From Neodiprion pinetum (Eukaryota > Arthropoda > Insecta > Hymenoptera > Diprionidae): a stretch of DNA of 64,000 bases. This document shows positions 50,101 through 63,972 of this stretch, piece after piece. The first letter of the stretch is position 1. Each line of letters opens with the position of its first letter. The DNA lies in assembly GCF_021155775.2 (NCBI RefSeq), contig NC_060235.2, forward strand, positions 1,725,501 through 1,789,500. The letters run 5' to 3'. The position numbers were made by a program, and so were the translations under genes. The notes under the pieces are model-generated. The model had not been told where the DNA came from, ran no database searches, and saw only the letters and a list, made by a program, of their open reading frames with translations.

Positions 50101-52062
50101 CTGTCTCACACGCTCGGCTCGGCACATTATACCTATAATTGGAAAAAAAAAGTTTAAAATCACTTTTTGCCAGTCGGTTATGTCTACACCCCGTATATCC
50201 ACTTAAATCGTAATCCTTCTTTGAAGGCCGGCTTAGCGTATACTCGCCGAGGTTCCGCGGCTATCGGGTAGCGGTAAATTTAAGTTCGGCTTAAATTTTA
50301 AGTGGAATCTCCAGGTGAATCGAGTCCCCGTTCGGGGAGAGCTTTTTAATTCTCAAGTTTCCCCCGTTGTATCCACACAGTCCGCAAACGCGAGCGTCTC
50401 TCTCACTTTAGCGGGCAAAGCCTTACTTGAAAGCATTATTAAATCTCCTTACGCATACTCATCGTACAGACATACGTACATATGTGCGAAAATTCGATAT
50501 AATTAATCAGAGACATCCCGTCGATCTGTCAGTTTTATGAAAAGAATATCCAGCAACAAAAAGTCCCTGCAATTATAAACCAGATAATTTATTCCTGGTT
50601 CCTTTTTCAAATTGGGGGTCAAGTTTTCATACTTCGGTTCGTTACTGTTTACGAAACAATTTCACCTCGGCATGTTTCGTTACAATAACATTACTAACTT
50701 GAACCTAAGTTTTTCAAATCTCAACTTTGTCAACAATTCCAATCTCCTGCAGCTAATTGCAGTTGCACTAAATTATTGCATTACACGTGTATCGTCTTAC
50801 TCGCGATATTGAGAAAAAAATAACAATAAAACATCCCGACGCTCCGTTCAACTTATTTCTTTTCCTGTGCATTTTAGCGAGTAGAGGCTGATAAATTTTC
50901 ACTTCTTGACCGGAACGAGGATAGCTAGGTTATACGAGCGAGGCAGGAAGGGCAGGCAGTCAGTCCTGCCTGTAGAAATAAAACGTTTGCTAAAAGTCGG
51001 GAAGAATATGACCCTGCGATTCTGCTCCCTGTATAAGGATTGTAGGGATTTTATTTGTTCGCGAAACGAGCCCTGCGGTCCGCTCGCTCCTTACGGAGGA
51101 ATAACCTTCCTCGCGGATATGCCTCTGTATATATGTATACACTTATCCTACAACTTTTACGCTCTGCTGACTTGGTAAGGAATTACCAACGCACACAAAC
51201 ACACACACACACACGTACGTACGTACTTACATCTATATCATATTATATTTCATTCACCGCGGTTTATACGACCGTCATAGCCATGGCCATAGCCACGGCC
51301 GGTCATAGCGATTAAAAGCCGAGCAGCTCGTCAACGCGCAGAGCTTGAGAACTTTTTATATCCTGCGTTTATATTGACGCACACACAGACGCTTTTCGTA
51401 CCGAGTTAAGTGAGCTGCGGTGAGGTTTTGCAATCAAGCATAGCTGTCCTCGGTTCATCGAATTATTCAAACTTTCAAAAGCACACTCCGGCGGTCGAGT
51501 CGGCGATTTGTCTTCTTTTTTCCCTACCCACCCAGCAAGCTCAGCCTGTATAATTGTCGGAATTTATTTCATGCAGGTAAACTCCAGCCTTTTGTGCTTT
51601 AATCCAGCGGTGAATCGTCTGGAGGGTGAAAAATCGAAGTAAAAAAGAATGTGAAAAAGAGAATGAAAAAAAAAATGAAATAAAAAAACAAAAAAATAAC
51701 GGGAGACCAAAAAAGCTCCCTTAATTCACACGCGTATATGTATACATAGCCGTCCGCGAAACTGATTGTGAGCCAGAGAACAGGAATACCATTAACCAAT
51801 CAAGCGGTCCGGATCTCAAATTCGAGGCGGGAACAAAGCGCCTACAGATCTTTGCTCTCCTTTGAACGTCTTTGAAATTTTCCGGTTCATCATCATCTCG
51901 CGTGAAACGATATACATATATATGTACATATATATGTATATATATAACGTGAAACTTTACCTTTCAAATCACGATAAATTCATACAAGTCGTTGGTTTTT
52001 TCAAATTTCGCAGTTTCATTTTCATAAAATTAATTAACTCTTGCCTTATATTATATATATTA

Positions 52063-53088
52063 GGGTGGTTCAAAAAAATTAACTCTTTTTTTTTTTTCAA
52101 CGTCACACCTTCAATAGTTGCAGGAAGAGGAAAGAAGATCCCTGCCCTTCGTGTTAATTTTTAGTGGTTCCTGAATGCTATTTTTCACTTTCCATTTGAT
52201 CAAGACGCGAAAATAAGTTTACTTTCATTCCGAATGTTGTAATTCAGTAACGAGGCAATGTACATAAATTTCCGTTCCGTTTCCGGTACCTGTTTTTGTA
52301 GGGAATTGAATAGTGTACAAGAAAGGTTTCTTGGAATTTTTTTGTAACTCAACTCTTTCAAAAGTTATTCAAGGTTAAGGTTGAAATTTTGTGAACATTC
52401 ACCTTCTTTTCGAGTTTAACAGCGTAAATACTAGACTTATTACAGAATATTGTAGTTTTTCTTTATAACACATTGCAACCGCTATAAAATCGTGTCATTC
52501 AATTAATTGTCGACTCGGGCAATTTTATTTTTTAATGATTACAAATAATAATACGTAATATATGTAATTCTTCTTTAAAAGCATCTTTTCTTAGCAAAAA
52601 ATGAATTTGCTCGAGCTGAAAATTATTTGAATGAAGCGATTTCATATAGTTTGAAATGCTTTACAAAAAAAGAAACAATATTTTGCGACAAGTCTAATGT
52701 TTTCGCTGTCGATCTCGAAAAGAGGTGATTTTTCACATAATTTCAACGTTAACCTTGAATAACTTTTGAAAGAGTTGAGTTATCAAAAAATTATAAGAAA
52801 AAAACTTTATCGTAGAGCATTCAATACCCTATAAAAACATGTACCAGATATTTATGTACATGGCTTCGTTACTGAGCTGAAACATTCGGAATGAAAGTAA
52901 AATTATTTTCGCGTGTTGATTAATTGAAAAATGAAAAATGACGTTCAGGAACGACTAACCGTTAAGATTAAAGGCTGAAATTTTAGCAGGCATCTTAATG
53001 CCTCTCCTGAACTCGTTCTACCGAAGGTGTGACGTTGAAAATAAAAAAAAAAAAAAAAAAAAAACCCCGTCGATTTTTCGAACCACCC
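52063..53088. mobile_element. 1,026 bp non-autonomous DNA transposon with very long inverted arms
   Basis: The termini are perfect GGGTGGTTC and GAACCACCC, each flanked by TA. The arms are homologous for over 400 bp. Shared blocks include TTTCAACGTCACACCTTC, ACTTTCATTCCGAATG, ATGTACATAAAT and CAACTCTTTCAAAAGTTATT, in order on one strand and inverted on the other. No coding capacity. The TA target duplication and the termini suggest a Tc1/mariner-type mobiliser; that is inference. Confidence 0.85.
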
Positions 53089-54312
53089 TAATACACGGTA
53101 CACGTATACGATAACTCGACGACTGTAGGGCACCACGGTGAAAATGCCTGGTACATTTTTGGCATCGATCGGTGACCGCGGCTGCACAGCTGTGTGCGCA
53201 CCTTATAAATATGTATAGAGTATAAGTATATAGCTACTTTCTTCCGTCCGTAAAAAGAGCGCTGCGACCTGAGGGAAGAGACCCTGTTTCCTTATTTCGT
53301 TGAGAAAGAGGGCAGCGGCAATGTGATTAAGAGTTAAAGTGTTATTCTCCGTCGTCGGGGCCTCGGTGTCTTTCCTTCTCGTCAAAAGGGGCGCCCAGCG
53401 ATCCCGACCAAATCTCTCCTTCGTCTTCATCTCAATACCTGCAACTTCCTCGCCCCTCATCGCCACGGTTATATTCGGCTCTTCTTTTGTCTAATGAAAA
53501 CTCCCGGAGAATGATATTTATTATTATCATTATTATTTTTGTTATTGTCATTCTCTCACTGCGATGCAATATTAACGCGCGGGCGAAAATCTCATATTCC
53601 AGCTTTGAATACCTCTCTCGCTCTCTCGTCTCGAATCCTCAGTCAGATTGATGCACAATGTGATTGGTTTGTAATTGCGAACTCGAGTCTCTTAACGAAA
53701 TCCAGAACTCCATTTCAAACCGTAATTGTCAAGGGGTGAAAAAAAACAAAAGTTTCACAATTGCGTAATTGTAATCATTGGCCGAAGAGTTGAGGGGGAA
53801 AAATGACAACGGTTGGGGCGTAGAGAAGCTGCCTTAATTCAGAACCCATCTCAGGCTCTACGACATATTCATGTTTCCACTTCGGAGCGGCTTATCTTAA
53901 TGTTTATGTACCTACAGCATCAAAGTTCCTGTTATAGCCGAAGCAACGGCGGCCGTTCAAGTTGACCATTAAGGTGGACTGGCGCCTCTGGATAGACGAT
54001 GATACCGCAAGGTTATAACGAGAACACCCTAGGTACCGGTTACATGAAGGATCTTACATCAGCATCAGCGTCGGATCAATTAGTGCCGGTGCATAAACGA
54101 GAGCTTGCAGCTTGCATCGAGGAGAAGAAGAAAGAAGGAAGAAGAAGGAGAATAATAATTGCGAAGAATAGAGAGAAACACTACGGAGGTGAAGTTGAAA
54201 ACGAATTAGTGATTAAAGATCTACTGGATATACATTTTTAACAAAAATTCAGTCTCGTCGACAATATTTGAATACTTTGTGAATAGGTAAAAATTAGTAA
54301 ATAACTCAGTTT

Positions 54313-54774
54313 GATTAATAATAATGCCCAAAAGTTACGAATAAATTGTTTGGACGAAACATTATTTAACGAATTTTTAGGGAATGTTTTTTTTCTGGCA
54401 TGTGAAATGAGTTCGTTGATTTTTCTGAATACATATGAATTTTAAAAGAATTTTCTCATTGTTATAAAATATCCGTTTTCTAAGAATTAAAAATTTTGCA
54501 ATATGAAGAAATAATCGTAAAAACGTTGTGCATTATAATCACAAAGTTTCCGGGGCATTGAACGAATAGTTTCGTAAACAAAGGCTTGGCAAAATTTTCG
54601 AAAACGAAAATTTCAAAATCATGAGCAAATTCTTTAAAAACTCATGTGTATTCAGAAAAATCAACGAACTCATTTTACATGACGAAAAAAAACATTCCCT
54701 ACAAATTTGTTCAGCAATGTTGTTTTTTTTTTTTAACAATTTGTTGATCACTTTTGGGCATTATTATTATTCAA
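54313..54774. mobile_element. Foldback (inverted-repeat) MITE, about 460 bp
   Basis: Both ends read AATAATAATGCCCAAAAGT going inwards. Inner arms pair through AGGGAATGTTTTTTTTC and ATGAGTTCGTTGATTTTTCT. The element is nearly all arms with a short centre near 54520. Confidence 0.8.
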
Positions 54775-57153
54775 ATTTAATTTTCTCACCTCACACTATT
54801 GTGGTTGATTTTTTTCGATTTTTATCTTATCACAAATTATTAAAAATTGTCGACGAGACTTACTTTGAGTTCAAAACGTGTAGCCGGCACATCCTTAATT
54901 CGTTCCAATTTCTCTTCTGCGGACGATTACCGCGTTAATCGTTAATTGTTAATTGTTGCATCGGTGATGTTGACTGGTCCGAATAAACCTCGACGTGACT
55001 AATACGCGCTCTGAATTCTCATGCATTAGGCGGAAGGCATAAATTCCGTTTCGCGAAGCGTTCCGAACGCCGTCTGACTCTAACGATCCTGAACTACTGC
55101 AGCTGGAGGTTCGCTCCGCGCGTTGACTCGTACTACTTTAAAAGGATGCTGATCGATGCTGATCCGCCGGTGCAGCTCGTCCGCAAAGCATCAGCCGCAG
55201 CTTTTCTAAATGACGCAAGTTTTCTAGTTCATGAGAAGAAGTTATCGCGCGGCTGTGCGCTTATACCGCGTATATTTTATATCGAATTCCGAGCTTTGCC
55301 TGGATGAGTGAAAATTTTGGGAAAGTCGCTTTTTCGCTACCTCTTCTCGATGTGCTGCGAGGATGAGGGAACGTCCGTTGATCGGAGCAGAATCCTATTC
55401 GAGGAACGGCTATATGTACAGGGGATCGGAAGCTGAAGCTGTTTGTCCGTTCGTTTGGTTGACATGGAAATTTTATAGATATCTTGACGCACCCGCCACC
55501 CTCTTACACGGCTTTCTTCATCTTTTGAACTCCGCCGATACAGAAGTAGATACTCTCCGCGTTCGCCAATCCCCGGGAAATTGGATATTATGGTGGGACG
55601 GAGATATAAGTGTCTAGATATATGCGTGTTGTGCTTTTTTCGTCATCCCAGTTTCTCCTTCCTGCTTACATCGCTCCAACTTCTCCTTGGTTTCTCCCCT
55701 CGTCGCGATGTATTGGGAGAAAATCGCTCGTGCCGGTGTGGGGATAAATCGGTTTGTCCGTCTTTGAACACCACATGTACCTGCAACGAATCGTGCATTC
55801 GTATCTACAAATTCCGTCGTCGCAAGACGGGATCTCTTTGAACCGCTAGCCTTTTAAAAACGGGCTTCCCGGGTCCGAGGACAGTTGAAAGGGAAAAAAA
55901 GAGAAGAAAAAATATATGCATGTATAAAAAAATTCCAGGAAATCATTTTTCTCCGAGAATCGTGGAAAGCTTTCATGGATCGCTGTGGATGGTCATTAGC
56001 TCGAATTAATCTCTTGTTAAGGTCTGTATTGTGCCGGTTACCTCCGCATATAGGCGCCCGGAGTCGGAAAAAGCAGCGCAAGAACTAGTCCGATAACCGT
56101 GAGTAAGTACCTACACACCGGGTCCTGCAGGTTCGGCCGCTGTCGCACGTAACGTAGGTGTACAATGTGCCAAAGAGCCTCTCATATCTCCACCACCCTC
56201 GGCATTGTCTTCCACCCTATCTGATATCCCTTTTACGCTCGCTCGCTGTACAATGTCAGCCGGGTTCCACCCCCTGTGAAGATAGGCAAACCTATAAACA
56301 GTTGCTCATTGAATCCGCGCAGGTTCCACCCTCTCGAATTGAGCGTATTGTCTTTTACCGCGTCGCCGTACACGCCTCATATTTACTGTAATTACAACCC
56401 AAACGAAACCAAGAACCATATAAGCCACACTATGTACGCTCATCCAAGACGCAATTACTCACTGATCAGGACAATGAGTCGGCATGCCGGGAGGACTCAT
56501 TAATTTCTCATCACTCTCTCGTGCAGCCTCGTGTCACGCAACACGTCCTGTGATATTTCCGTTATTATACCGCAGCGTCATTTTCTACGATATTCTGTTG
56601 ATTTCGAGGCGCGTTTTTTTCTAGATTTTACAATTCCTCCAACAGAGGCTTTCGTCCTTCTGCGGACATGATTGAAATAAGTTTTGAAAAAAAAGTCTGG
56701 ACTTACGTCATTCCCGAGAGTAAATTGCCACCGCGGTAGTTCCAATTCTCTGTACAAGATGCCACTTAATTGAGTCTGTTGTAAATTCATGGGGGTCTAA
56801 AATGAATTAGCCAGATTCAACCGCAAAAGTTTGTTGAATGAAACGAGATGTGCCGGTTGGATCAAACAGATGGGTTGACTTTGGTCTTATTGTTGGTAAT
56901 TTATTTTATAACTCGATATACGCATACTTGTTATGCAAGTCGTACGGCTGCGTTGCATGCGGTTACTAATTGTGGAGTGAAAGCAATTTACGTCTGATTG
57001 GATTGAGACTCATTAGCGTTACATGCTTTCGAGGCAATTACGACGTTTCTATGGATGAAATTGAAGAATTTTGAGGAAAAATATTATTCACTCGACTCTT
57101 GGTACAAGGGAGCATAATCCGGGTTACCGATTCAATTTTCAGGGTGAAGGGGG

Positions 57154-60100
57154 ATGTTGGTGCGCTGGCAGTTGCTGCTCACAGCCGCTACCGCGGCTGT
57201 CGTCGTTACCAAGGCGTCGGCGGTATCCGCTAGTCCTTCGACTTCGTCCTCAACTATCGCAAGCTCGACGAGTTGCCGTCCATCCGAATATCTCTGCGAC
57301 ACGGGGCAGTGCGTTGCGCAAGACAAATTCTGCGACGGGGAAGATGATTGCGGCGACAAGTCGGACGAGCCTAGATACTGTTCTCGTGAGTTTGCCACGC
57401 AAGGTGTAATGTAATCGCCCGTGTAAAGTCGGATGAAATTGTTGTAATTTTTGGTGGTTTGCATTTCGCAGTCTTAACTCGCTCTGCAGCGAGCAGCGAG
57501 CGGTTGGGTTTTAAATTAAAAATTACTCCCCACCTTCCCTGCAACATTGTGTACAACCTGCTGCAGACTCGCGTATTCTATCAATATTCCGTATTAATTT
57601 ACCAAGTTTTCCAACTCGTTAAAAGTATCGCCAAGAAACACCCCACGGGAGCTCTCTTGAGTTTTAAAGGGTTCGCGTGTTTCGAAAGTCGTGAAAGAAT
57701 TAAAAAGTAACTAGCGCAAAAGCTTATTATATGTGTATATATATATATACATAGCGACGCGTATAAAGTTGTACAGCGAGTTTGCAGGCAGGCCGAGTTT
57801 GGGGACGAGGTTCGAATTTACGACGGTCGAGTTACGTTCGAGTGCAAGCTGCACCCGGCGACATTATAAACCAATAAATTACGTACCGAAATCGAAGGGC
57901 GCGTAATTTTCATTCCAGCCTGCAACCGGACCCTCTTCGGCGATGTGGGCCGTACTTACGTAGTCGAAGTTCGCCGACCGCGGGAGGACCGGTTGCCATT
58001 TTTGTGCAACTTGAACTTCACCGCGGCCGGAGGCGATTTGGGGGATCTTGTCCAGGTGAGGAACGACAATGGTCGATAGTCACGCAACGCCGGATGCCGG
58101 GCCCATTCCCGTATCAATTATCTTGTAATTTCCGGTCCAGCTCACCTTTGACACCTTCACCGTCGGCCGCTTCCTCTCCTTCACCTCCGAGGGATGCCCC
58201 GATGGCTACATGACCATACGAGAAATCGGACGACCACCGACCGGCGGTCAATGGTGCGGCAGCGCCTGGGGCTACACGGTATACTACAGCGAGACGCCAT
58301 CCATCAATCTCACCCTCTTCCTGTCCCGCCTCTCTGAGCAGGTGAGCCCGCGCCCTCTTTTTGCCCGCTTTTCATCGTCCGGAACACTTCGGAGCCACGG
58401 AATTAGCCCCTGATGACGGAAGCTTTTTTCATTCATCTCGAACCTTCGCTTTCTCCGGTTCTCACCAGGAAAGCACCCCGAGGTGTACCCCGTGGATTTT
58501 TTTCATTCCGCGATATGTTGTACAAGTACCTCAAAAAACATTGGTCGCCTATTCTTATTCACGTTCCAATTCAGCCGTAGAAGGTGTGAAATTGGTGAAA
58601 ACCATCCCTAAAATTTACTCCCAAAGATCGATTTTTTTTTCACCAAACCAATTCGACTTTCATCTCTGTCAACACATGATGAAATACGCGCAGTGTTTTT
58701 ACCGTTTTTACCCTCAGAGGCTACATCCGTTATTTTTATTATTATTATTATTATTAATTTTTTTTTTTTTGTTTTCAAGGCAAACTTGAGGGGTTGTTTT
58801 TACCCCATGAACGGCCAAATTGGCTCGTCAAAAAAGTACGTGTCTAGTGTATTTCGATGGAGTAGAACATGTCACAGACTGACAAGGAAGGCATCCCAGG
58901 TCAATATCTCGATTTGGTTTTTTTTTGTAATATGCTACGAAAGACTAAAAACTGAGCGACAAGTACGTTATTTTTCATTATCCACCATTAAACATTTTAA
59001 GGGAGTGAAAACGACCCTTTGGTAAAACATTTCAGCGTTACTTTTATGCAAGAAATTCCACCGTTGTTGGGTACCCATCTTTGGTGGTCGTCCACTGTAA
59101 CGTATTACAAAAGAAATCAAATCGAAGAGGTCGATCCGGGATATCTTCCCTGTAAGGAAAATCGATGATGTATACCTGAGGTACTGCCGTCGTCAGCTTC
59201 CGCCGCGATAATTTATCGAGGAACGTTTGAGACCTTATCTCGGAACTTGACCATTTAAAAAATTCCACAGGGCGTCGGCTACAACTTCGACTTCAAGCTG
59301 TCTTACAAGTTCCTGCGCCGCAGCGAGGCGCACCTCCGATACGGCAACAGCACCATGGCGACGTGGAGAGGAGAGCTGGTAAACGGGACCTACTGTGACC
59401 GGATCTTGACCCGGTGCGACACCCGGGCTTGCCGCCTCCAGTCCCCGAACTACCCGGGTGTCTACCCCAGGAACGTGACCTGCTACTACAGGGTGGAGCA
59501 GATGCGAGCGCCGCCGGGTCACCGGGCGCTTCTAGCAGTCAGCCAGCGAAACAGCCATAAAATCCACATCAAGGATCAAATTGTCAAATACGATAGGAGC
59601 CAGCGGATATTAAGGTGTGTAACGTTCATTCCATTCCCGCTGTTGCCCGTCCCGCTCTACTCGTAAATCCTACACCGGAAAATAAGTTACCCAATTCTCT
59701 CGAGCCTCCGAGTGAGCGCGAATACCTGTCTGCACTGTGCATCATGCACAGGATTTTATGTCGCATAAAAACCTATAGCAAAGCTACAGAGTCTGCATAC
59801 CCCGCCGCTTCGTCCTTGCGTCCAATCAGCGCAGGACCGTCTTCGCAAAATCCCTCCGACCCTATAATTCGCCGTATTTTGTCCAACTCGGCTTTTCTTC
59901 TATTCATCCGCACTCTCACGGCACCCGTGGACTCTCATCGACGACCATTTTCCAGGGTCTGGGACCAGTGCAACGTCGTTCAGGACTACCTCACCGTCTA
60001 CGACGGTGGCTCGACTTCTGACAGGGTGCTGGTCCGCCTTTGCGGAGGCGATGCCGTTCCCGATATAGTCAGTAGCCACAACACGATGCTCCTAGAGTTT

Positions 60101-63100
60101 CACACGTCGCCTTACGACAACCCCTTTCATCCGGTTCCGCTCAGCTTTCTTCCCGGGTTCGAACTGGAAGTGCAGGTATAATTTAATACTAGTTTCACTA
60201 CAGTGGAAGGAAATTGTTTTATGGATGTGTACAAAGTCTCCTCATCTTCCTTTTTCGCATCGACATCGACAGGTTCTGTTCGTCGACGAAAAGTCCCGCA
60301 GCTTCGTCAAGGAGAACAACAACTGCGACTTCTACATCTCGGGATACGAAAGCTCGTCGGGTATTTTGGAAAACCCGAGGCACTCTCTAGCCCCCAATAC
60401 CACTTGTCGGTATTATTTTCAGGGCAAAGCCAACGAAATCGTCTGGATATCATTCGTCAAGTATTACGCCGCAAGCTCCGACCCTGCCGCTAACCTCGAC
60501 ACCGCTACCGAGTGCAACACGAGGCTACAGATATGGGACGGAGCTTATCCGTCGGACAAACAATCGGCCCCAAAGGTGATTACTATTCACTCGTTCACCT
60601 AATCCGTCAATGGATTACTTTCGTGGACAAAGTTAAATGTAATACACGTGTAACCCGATCATCGCGAAAGTCCTCAAACAATAACATTCAAAACGAATAC
60701 AACTTGTACAGACCTACAATTGGCATCAATTTTCAGAACATCTCACTGATGGGTGAATTCTGCAAGGACGACATACCGCGTCTCTGCGATCACAGCCTTC
60801 TGCGGAACAGCAGCCGTCAGACGCGTCCCTGCAAGCTGTCCGAGAGCTACGTATCCACGGGAAAGGATCTGACCCTGGAGCACATCCTGCGTCAAGGAAG
60901 CGCGTTGTACCCGATAAGTTTCGTGCTACGTTACGAGTTCGTTCACTCAAGTGGTTCGACGGGTGGTGTTCCAATGCAGGAGACGATGTCGTGCGACGAG
61001 GTCTTCCGCTCCTCGCGCGTCCCAAGGTCCGGGAAGTTCGCCTCCCCGAAGAGCGTCTTCTTCTACGGACGGGGTGGCGCTCAAAACCTGAGCTGCACCT
61101 ACCGCTTCGAGGCGGACCAGGAGCAGCGTGTCCAGCTGACCTTGGGCCCTGCGTCCTTCGGGGACCGGACGCAGTGCGTCTCGTCTACGGACCCACTGGT
61201 GGGTCGTTGGGGCTGCGATTACCGATCATCCCAGGGGGCGGTCGCGGAAATCTCGGTATCCGAGTACCCGTGGCCGGGGGTAAGATTGATGCGAGACTGT
61301 CTCTGCTCCAACACGAGCGGCGCGGTGAGCTTGCGGCCGCTCACAGCGGCGGTGGTGGAGGTGCGGTTCCGCGTCACGGGAATGAACATCACCCAGGACT
61401 ACCGGAACTTCTTTTTCGAGGGACGGTACCAGTTCCTAGAGGCTACGGAGGCCGCCGAAACCGGGTGCACATCGCGGCTCGAGGAGCGACGGCTACGCGG
61501 TACCAGCGGCGAGATCTCCCTACGGAATCCGCTGCCCCCCAGGACTCCCCTGCTCCCGGGCTCCGGTCCACCCGCGGAGGAACCACCTCTCGCAAACGAC
61601 GACGTCGCCACCGCCTCCCAGTGCGTAAACGAGCCTTGGCTCATCGAGCCCGAGGACTCGCAGATGAACTTCCTGTACCTCAGAACCGCGGGTTTCGGCA
61701 TCAGCACCGAGACCGTATCCCAGTGCGCGACGCTGAACAGGATCGTCGTTTACTCGGCCGCCGACACGCGACGGAGAAACGTCATCTGCCCCGAGGGTGG
61801 ACCCGAAGGACTTAAAACCGTTGACTTCTTTTCCGACGGGTGGAACGCCAGTCTTTCCAATCGCTCGGCGCTCATTACGCCTCACGCCCGGAGCTTCGTC
61901 GTCGAGTTTCTGCAGCATGAACCCGGATACTACGCCGTCACTTGGATGGCCATTTCGAAGCGAGCCTCCCTAGCCCTCGCCGCTGGTTCTGCCTTCGCCA
62001 TTTCACCGATTCACGACTGTCTCTACAGGTAGGACTGGATTGTTTTTAAAGATGGTGCTTTTCAACACCCACCCCCTCCCATCGGGGGGTGGTGGGACCC
62101 TTTTTACCCAACCGCTTGGAAAAAGTTTTTCACGATCGCGTTGCAATTTCTCGCTAATAGTCCACCTTTATGGCCGCCTATAATTCGGCACTGAAACAAC
62201 GAGTTCGAGTGACATTATTGTTATTATACCTATGGACCCGCGGGTATTCCCTTCTAGATGAGACTGCCTCCGCTCAAACTACCCCAGATACGATAAACTT
62301 CAACTTTATATATTTACTGCATTGCTCGTCGGTAGAGAAAAAGAGATAGAGAAAGGGGAGAGGGAGGGATTTGCCGGCTTCGATGGCTTTGTTCTACGGT
62401 GATGTGTACAGTTTGTTCAATAAACTTTTCCGTGCGGGGTGATCCTGATCAGCCGTGGTAAATTGGGGTCCCCACAATTAGTTACGGCTTAAGGGAAACA
62501 TGGCGGAAACGAATTTTCTGCCTGTCGACATTCGACAGTATATCCTTGAGTTTGTGTTTGTTTTGAAATTTACGAGTCACACCGCTTTCCGTAAAATTTA
62601 TCCTGTATTACGACGTACTTGTGGACGAATTTCAAAAATAACAAGAGTTGAATCAAACTATTTTATCAAACTCATCAAAATTTTCTCAATATTCTCGGCT
62701 TTTGCACCAGAAAACAAAAACGAGATTTGAAATCTAATAACCAAGATCTAGTTATTTCTTTTCCAACGGAATCAATTGTGCTTACCAATTTCTATATGCA
62801 AAGCTTATCAATTGCTAATTATCAGAAAAACTAAGATCACTTTCGTATAGCCTGAAACTTGATTCGAATACGAAATTTTTTTTCCATTACTCCAAGTTGA
62901 ATCCAACTCGTACCGATCCCCTGATAAGTTGGACAAGGTCGACGATAAAAAGCGTTACGTTTTATCGATCCCACTTTATATTTACACATTGTGTGTGTAG
63001 TTATATACCGTAAGTATCTACGTGATACAAAAACATCTGCAAAACGAAATTGTCACAAATTATTTGAGCCAGCTCAATCCACGCATCCGTAAATCCGGGC

Positions 63101-63972
63101 ATCAAACTTGATAGCGTATCTTTTTCTTGTACCTTTTTTTTGCGTCTAGACTGTTATATATCTTAATCCGATGATCCGAATCTACCGACTTTTCCACCCT
63201 GGTAAACCGATTTCAGTCGACGTTCAAATTCTCCGCCGAAAAATCGTTATTTATCATCCGCATGATTTTGTCATTTCGCTCTTTGTACAATTTGCCATCC
63301 GGAGAAAATCCCTCGCCTTTCTTTCTCTCTCGATTTAATTTGTGATATTTTTTTCGGCAAGCGATTCTCGTTCACTAGAAATAATTATACGAATAGAGAA
63401 GAATTACAGTAACAAGTACTTGCAGATTTTTTGTCAGTTGATTGATTCGATTTGGGACGGGGTTGAAATTTCGAGTTTGGAATAGTTCCGAAAGCGCCAA
63501 ATTCAGAACTTCAACCCCGCCCCTTCAATTTCTAACGCAGTAACCGAGACTAGAAATTCATCAGCGATAAATTGTAAGAATTAAACGGTTATTTTCCAGA
63601 TGCCCGGAGATCCAGGCGTGCATAAACGTCGCGCTTTGGTGCGACGGAGTCCGTCACTGTCCGTCAGGCTTCGACGAGGAGGAGGGCAACTGCTCTTATC
63701 GTTTCGGTGTTACGCTGCTGTACGTCGCAATCGGGGCGGGGGCGTTGGGGATATTTGCAATTTTGTTGCTGGCGACAGGGTGCCTGAAGTACTGCCTGTA
63801 CCGTCACAGGGCGAGGAAGAAGAAAAAGAACGTTGCTATAAACGTGAACAACCTGCACGTGAATCACACCCACCCGAACAACGGCATGACGGGAAGCAGA
63901 CTGAGCAACCGTTATCTAGCAACGCCCCAAGAGATGTTCCTCGACAATTACGGCAAGGACAGTATTTGTTGA
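57154..63972 (+). CDS. CUB- and LDLa-domain single-pass membrane protein (Culd-like)
   Basis: Eight coding exons join in phase: 57154-57385, 57919-58055, 58141-58341, 59271-59614, 59956-60175, 60273-60575, 60737-62028 and 63600-63972, giving 1,033 residues. Order: signal peptide (RWQLLLTAATAAVVV); LDLa repeat with FCDGEDDCGDKSDE (residues about 46-78); several CUB modules, e.g. RLQSPNYPGVYPRNVTCYYR and YLTVYDGGSTSDRVLVRLCG; then less typical Cys-paired CUB-like regions with many N-glycosylation sites; a second LDLa (WCDGVRHCPSGFDEEEGNC); a transmembrane helix (about AIGAGALGIFAILLLATG); and a short basic cytoplasmic tail. The layout and length fit Drosophila Culd, a photoreceptor endocytosis protein, but other insect CUB-LDLa proteins exist, so no symbol is given. 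The ATG follows an acceptor (57141-57142), so a 5' non-coding exon is expected upstream. Confidence 0.85.
58785..59250. mobile_element. Probable foldback element in an intron of the CUB-LDLa gene
   Basis: Blocks such as ATCTCGATTTGGTTTTT...TGTAATATGCTACG near 58900-58950 recur inverted near 59080-59160 (TTCGATTTGATTTC and TGTAATACGTTAC). The right end lies about 20 bp before the acceptor at 59269-59270. The arms are diverged, so limits are approximate. Confidence 0.45.
62040..63599 (+). other. Last intron of the CUB-LDLa gene
   Basis: 1.57 kb between the exons ending at 62028 and starting at 63600. No coding potential. It contains a 62 bp hairpin at 63458-63520. Confidence 0.8.
63458..63520. 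repeat. Short hairpin with GGGGTTGAA ends
   Basis: The segment starts GGGGTTGAAATTTCGAGTTT and ends in AGAACTTCAACCCC, so the ends pair. The ends resemble those of the 2135-2757 element. Confidence 0.55.

Larger units (their letters stand above)
43691..57142. other. 13 kb stretch upstream of the CUB-LDLa gene, no coding exon recognised
   Basis: Only short unrelated open frames are present. The stretch holds CT repeats, three foldback elements (46518-47170, 52063-53088, 54313-54774) and T tracts. A non-coding first exon of the downstream gene may lie here. Confidence 0.55.
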
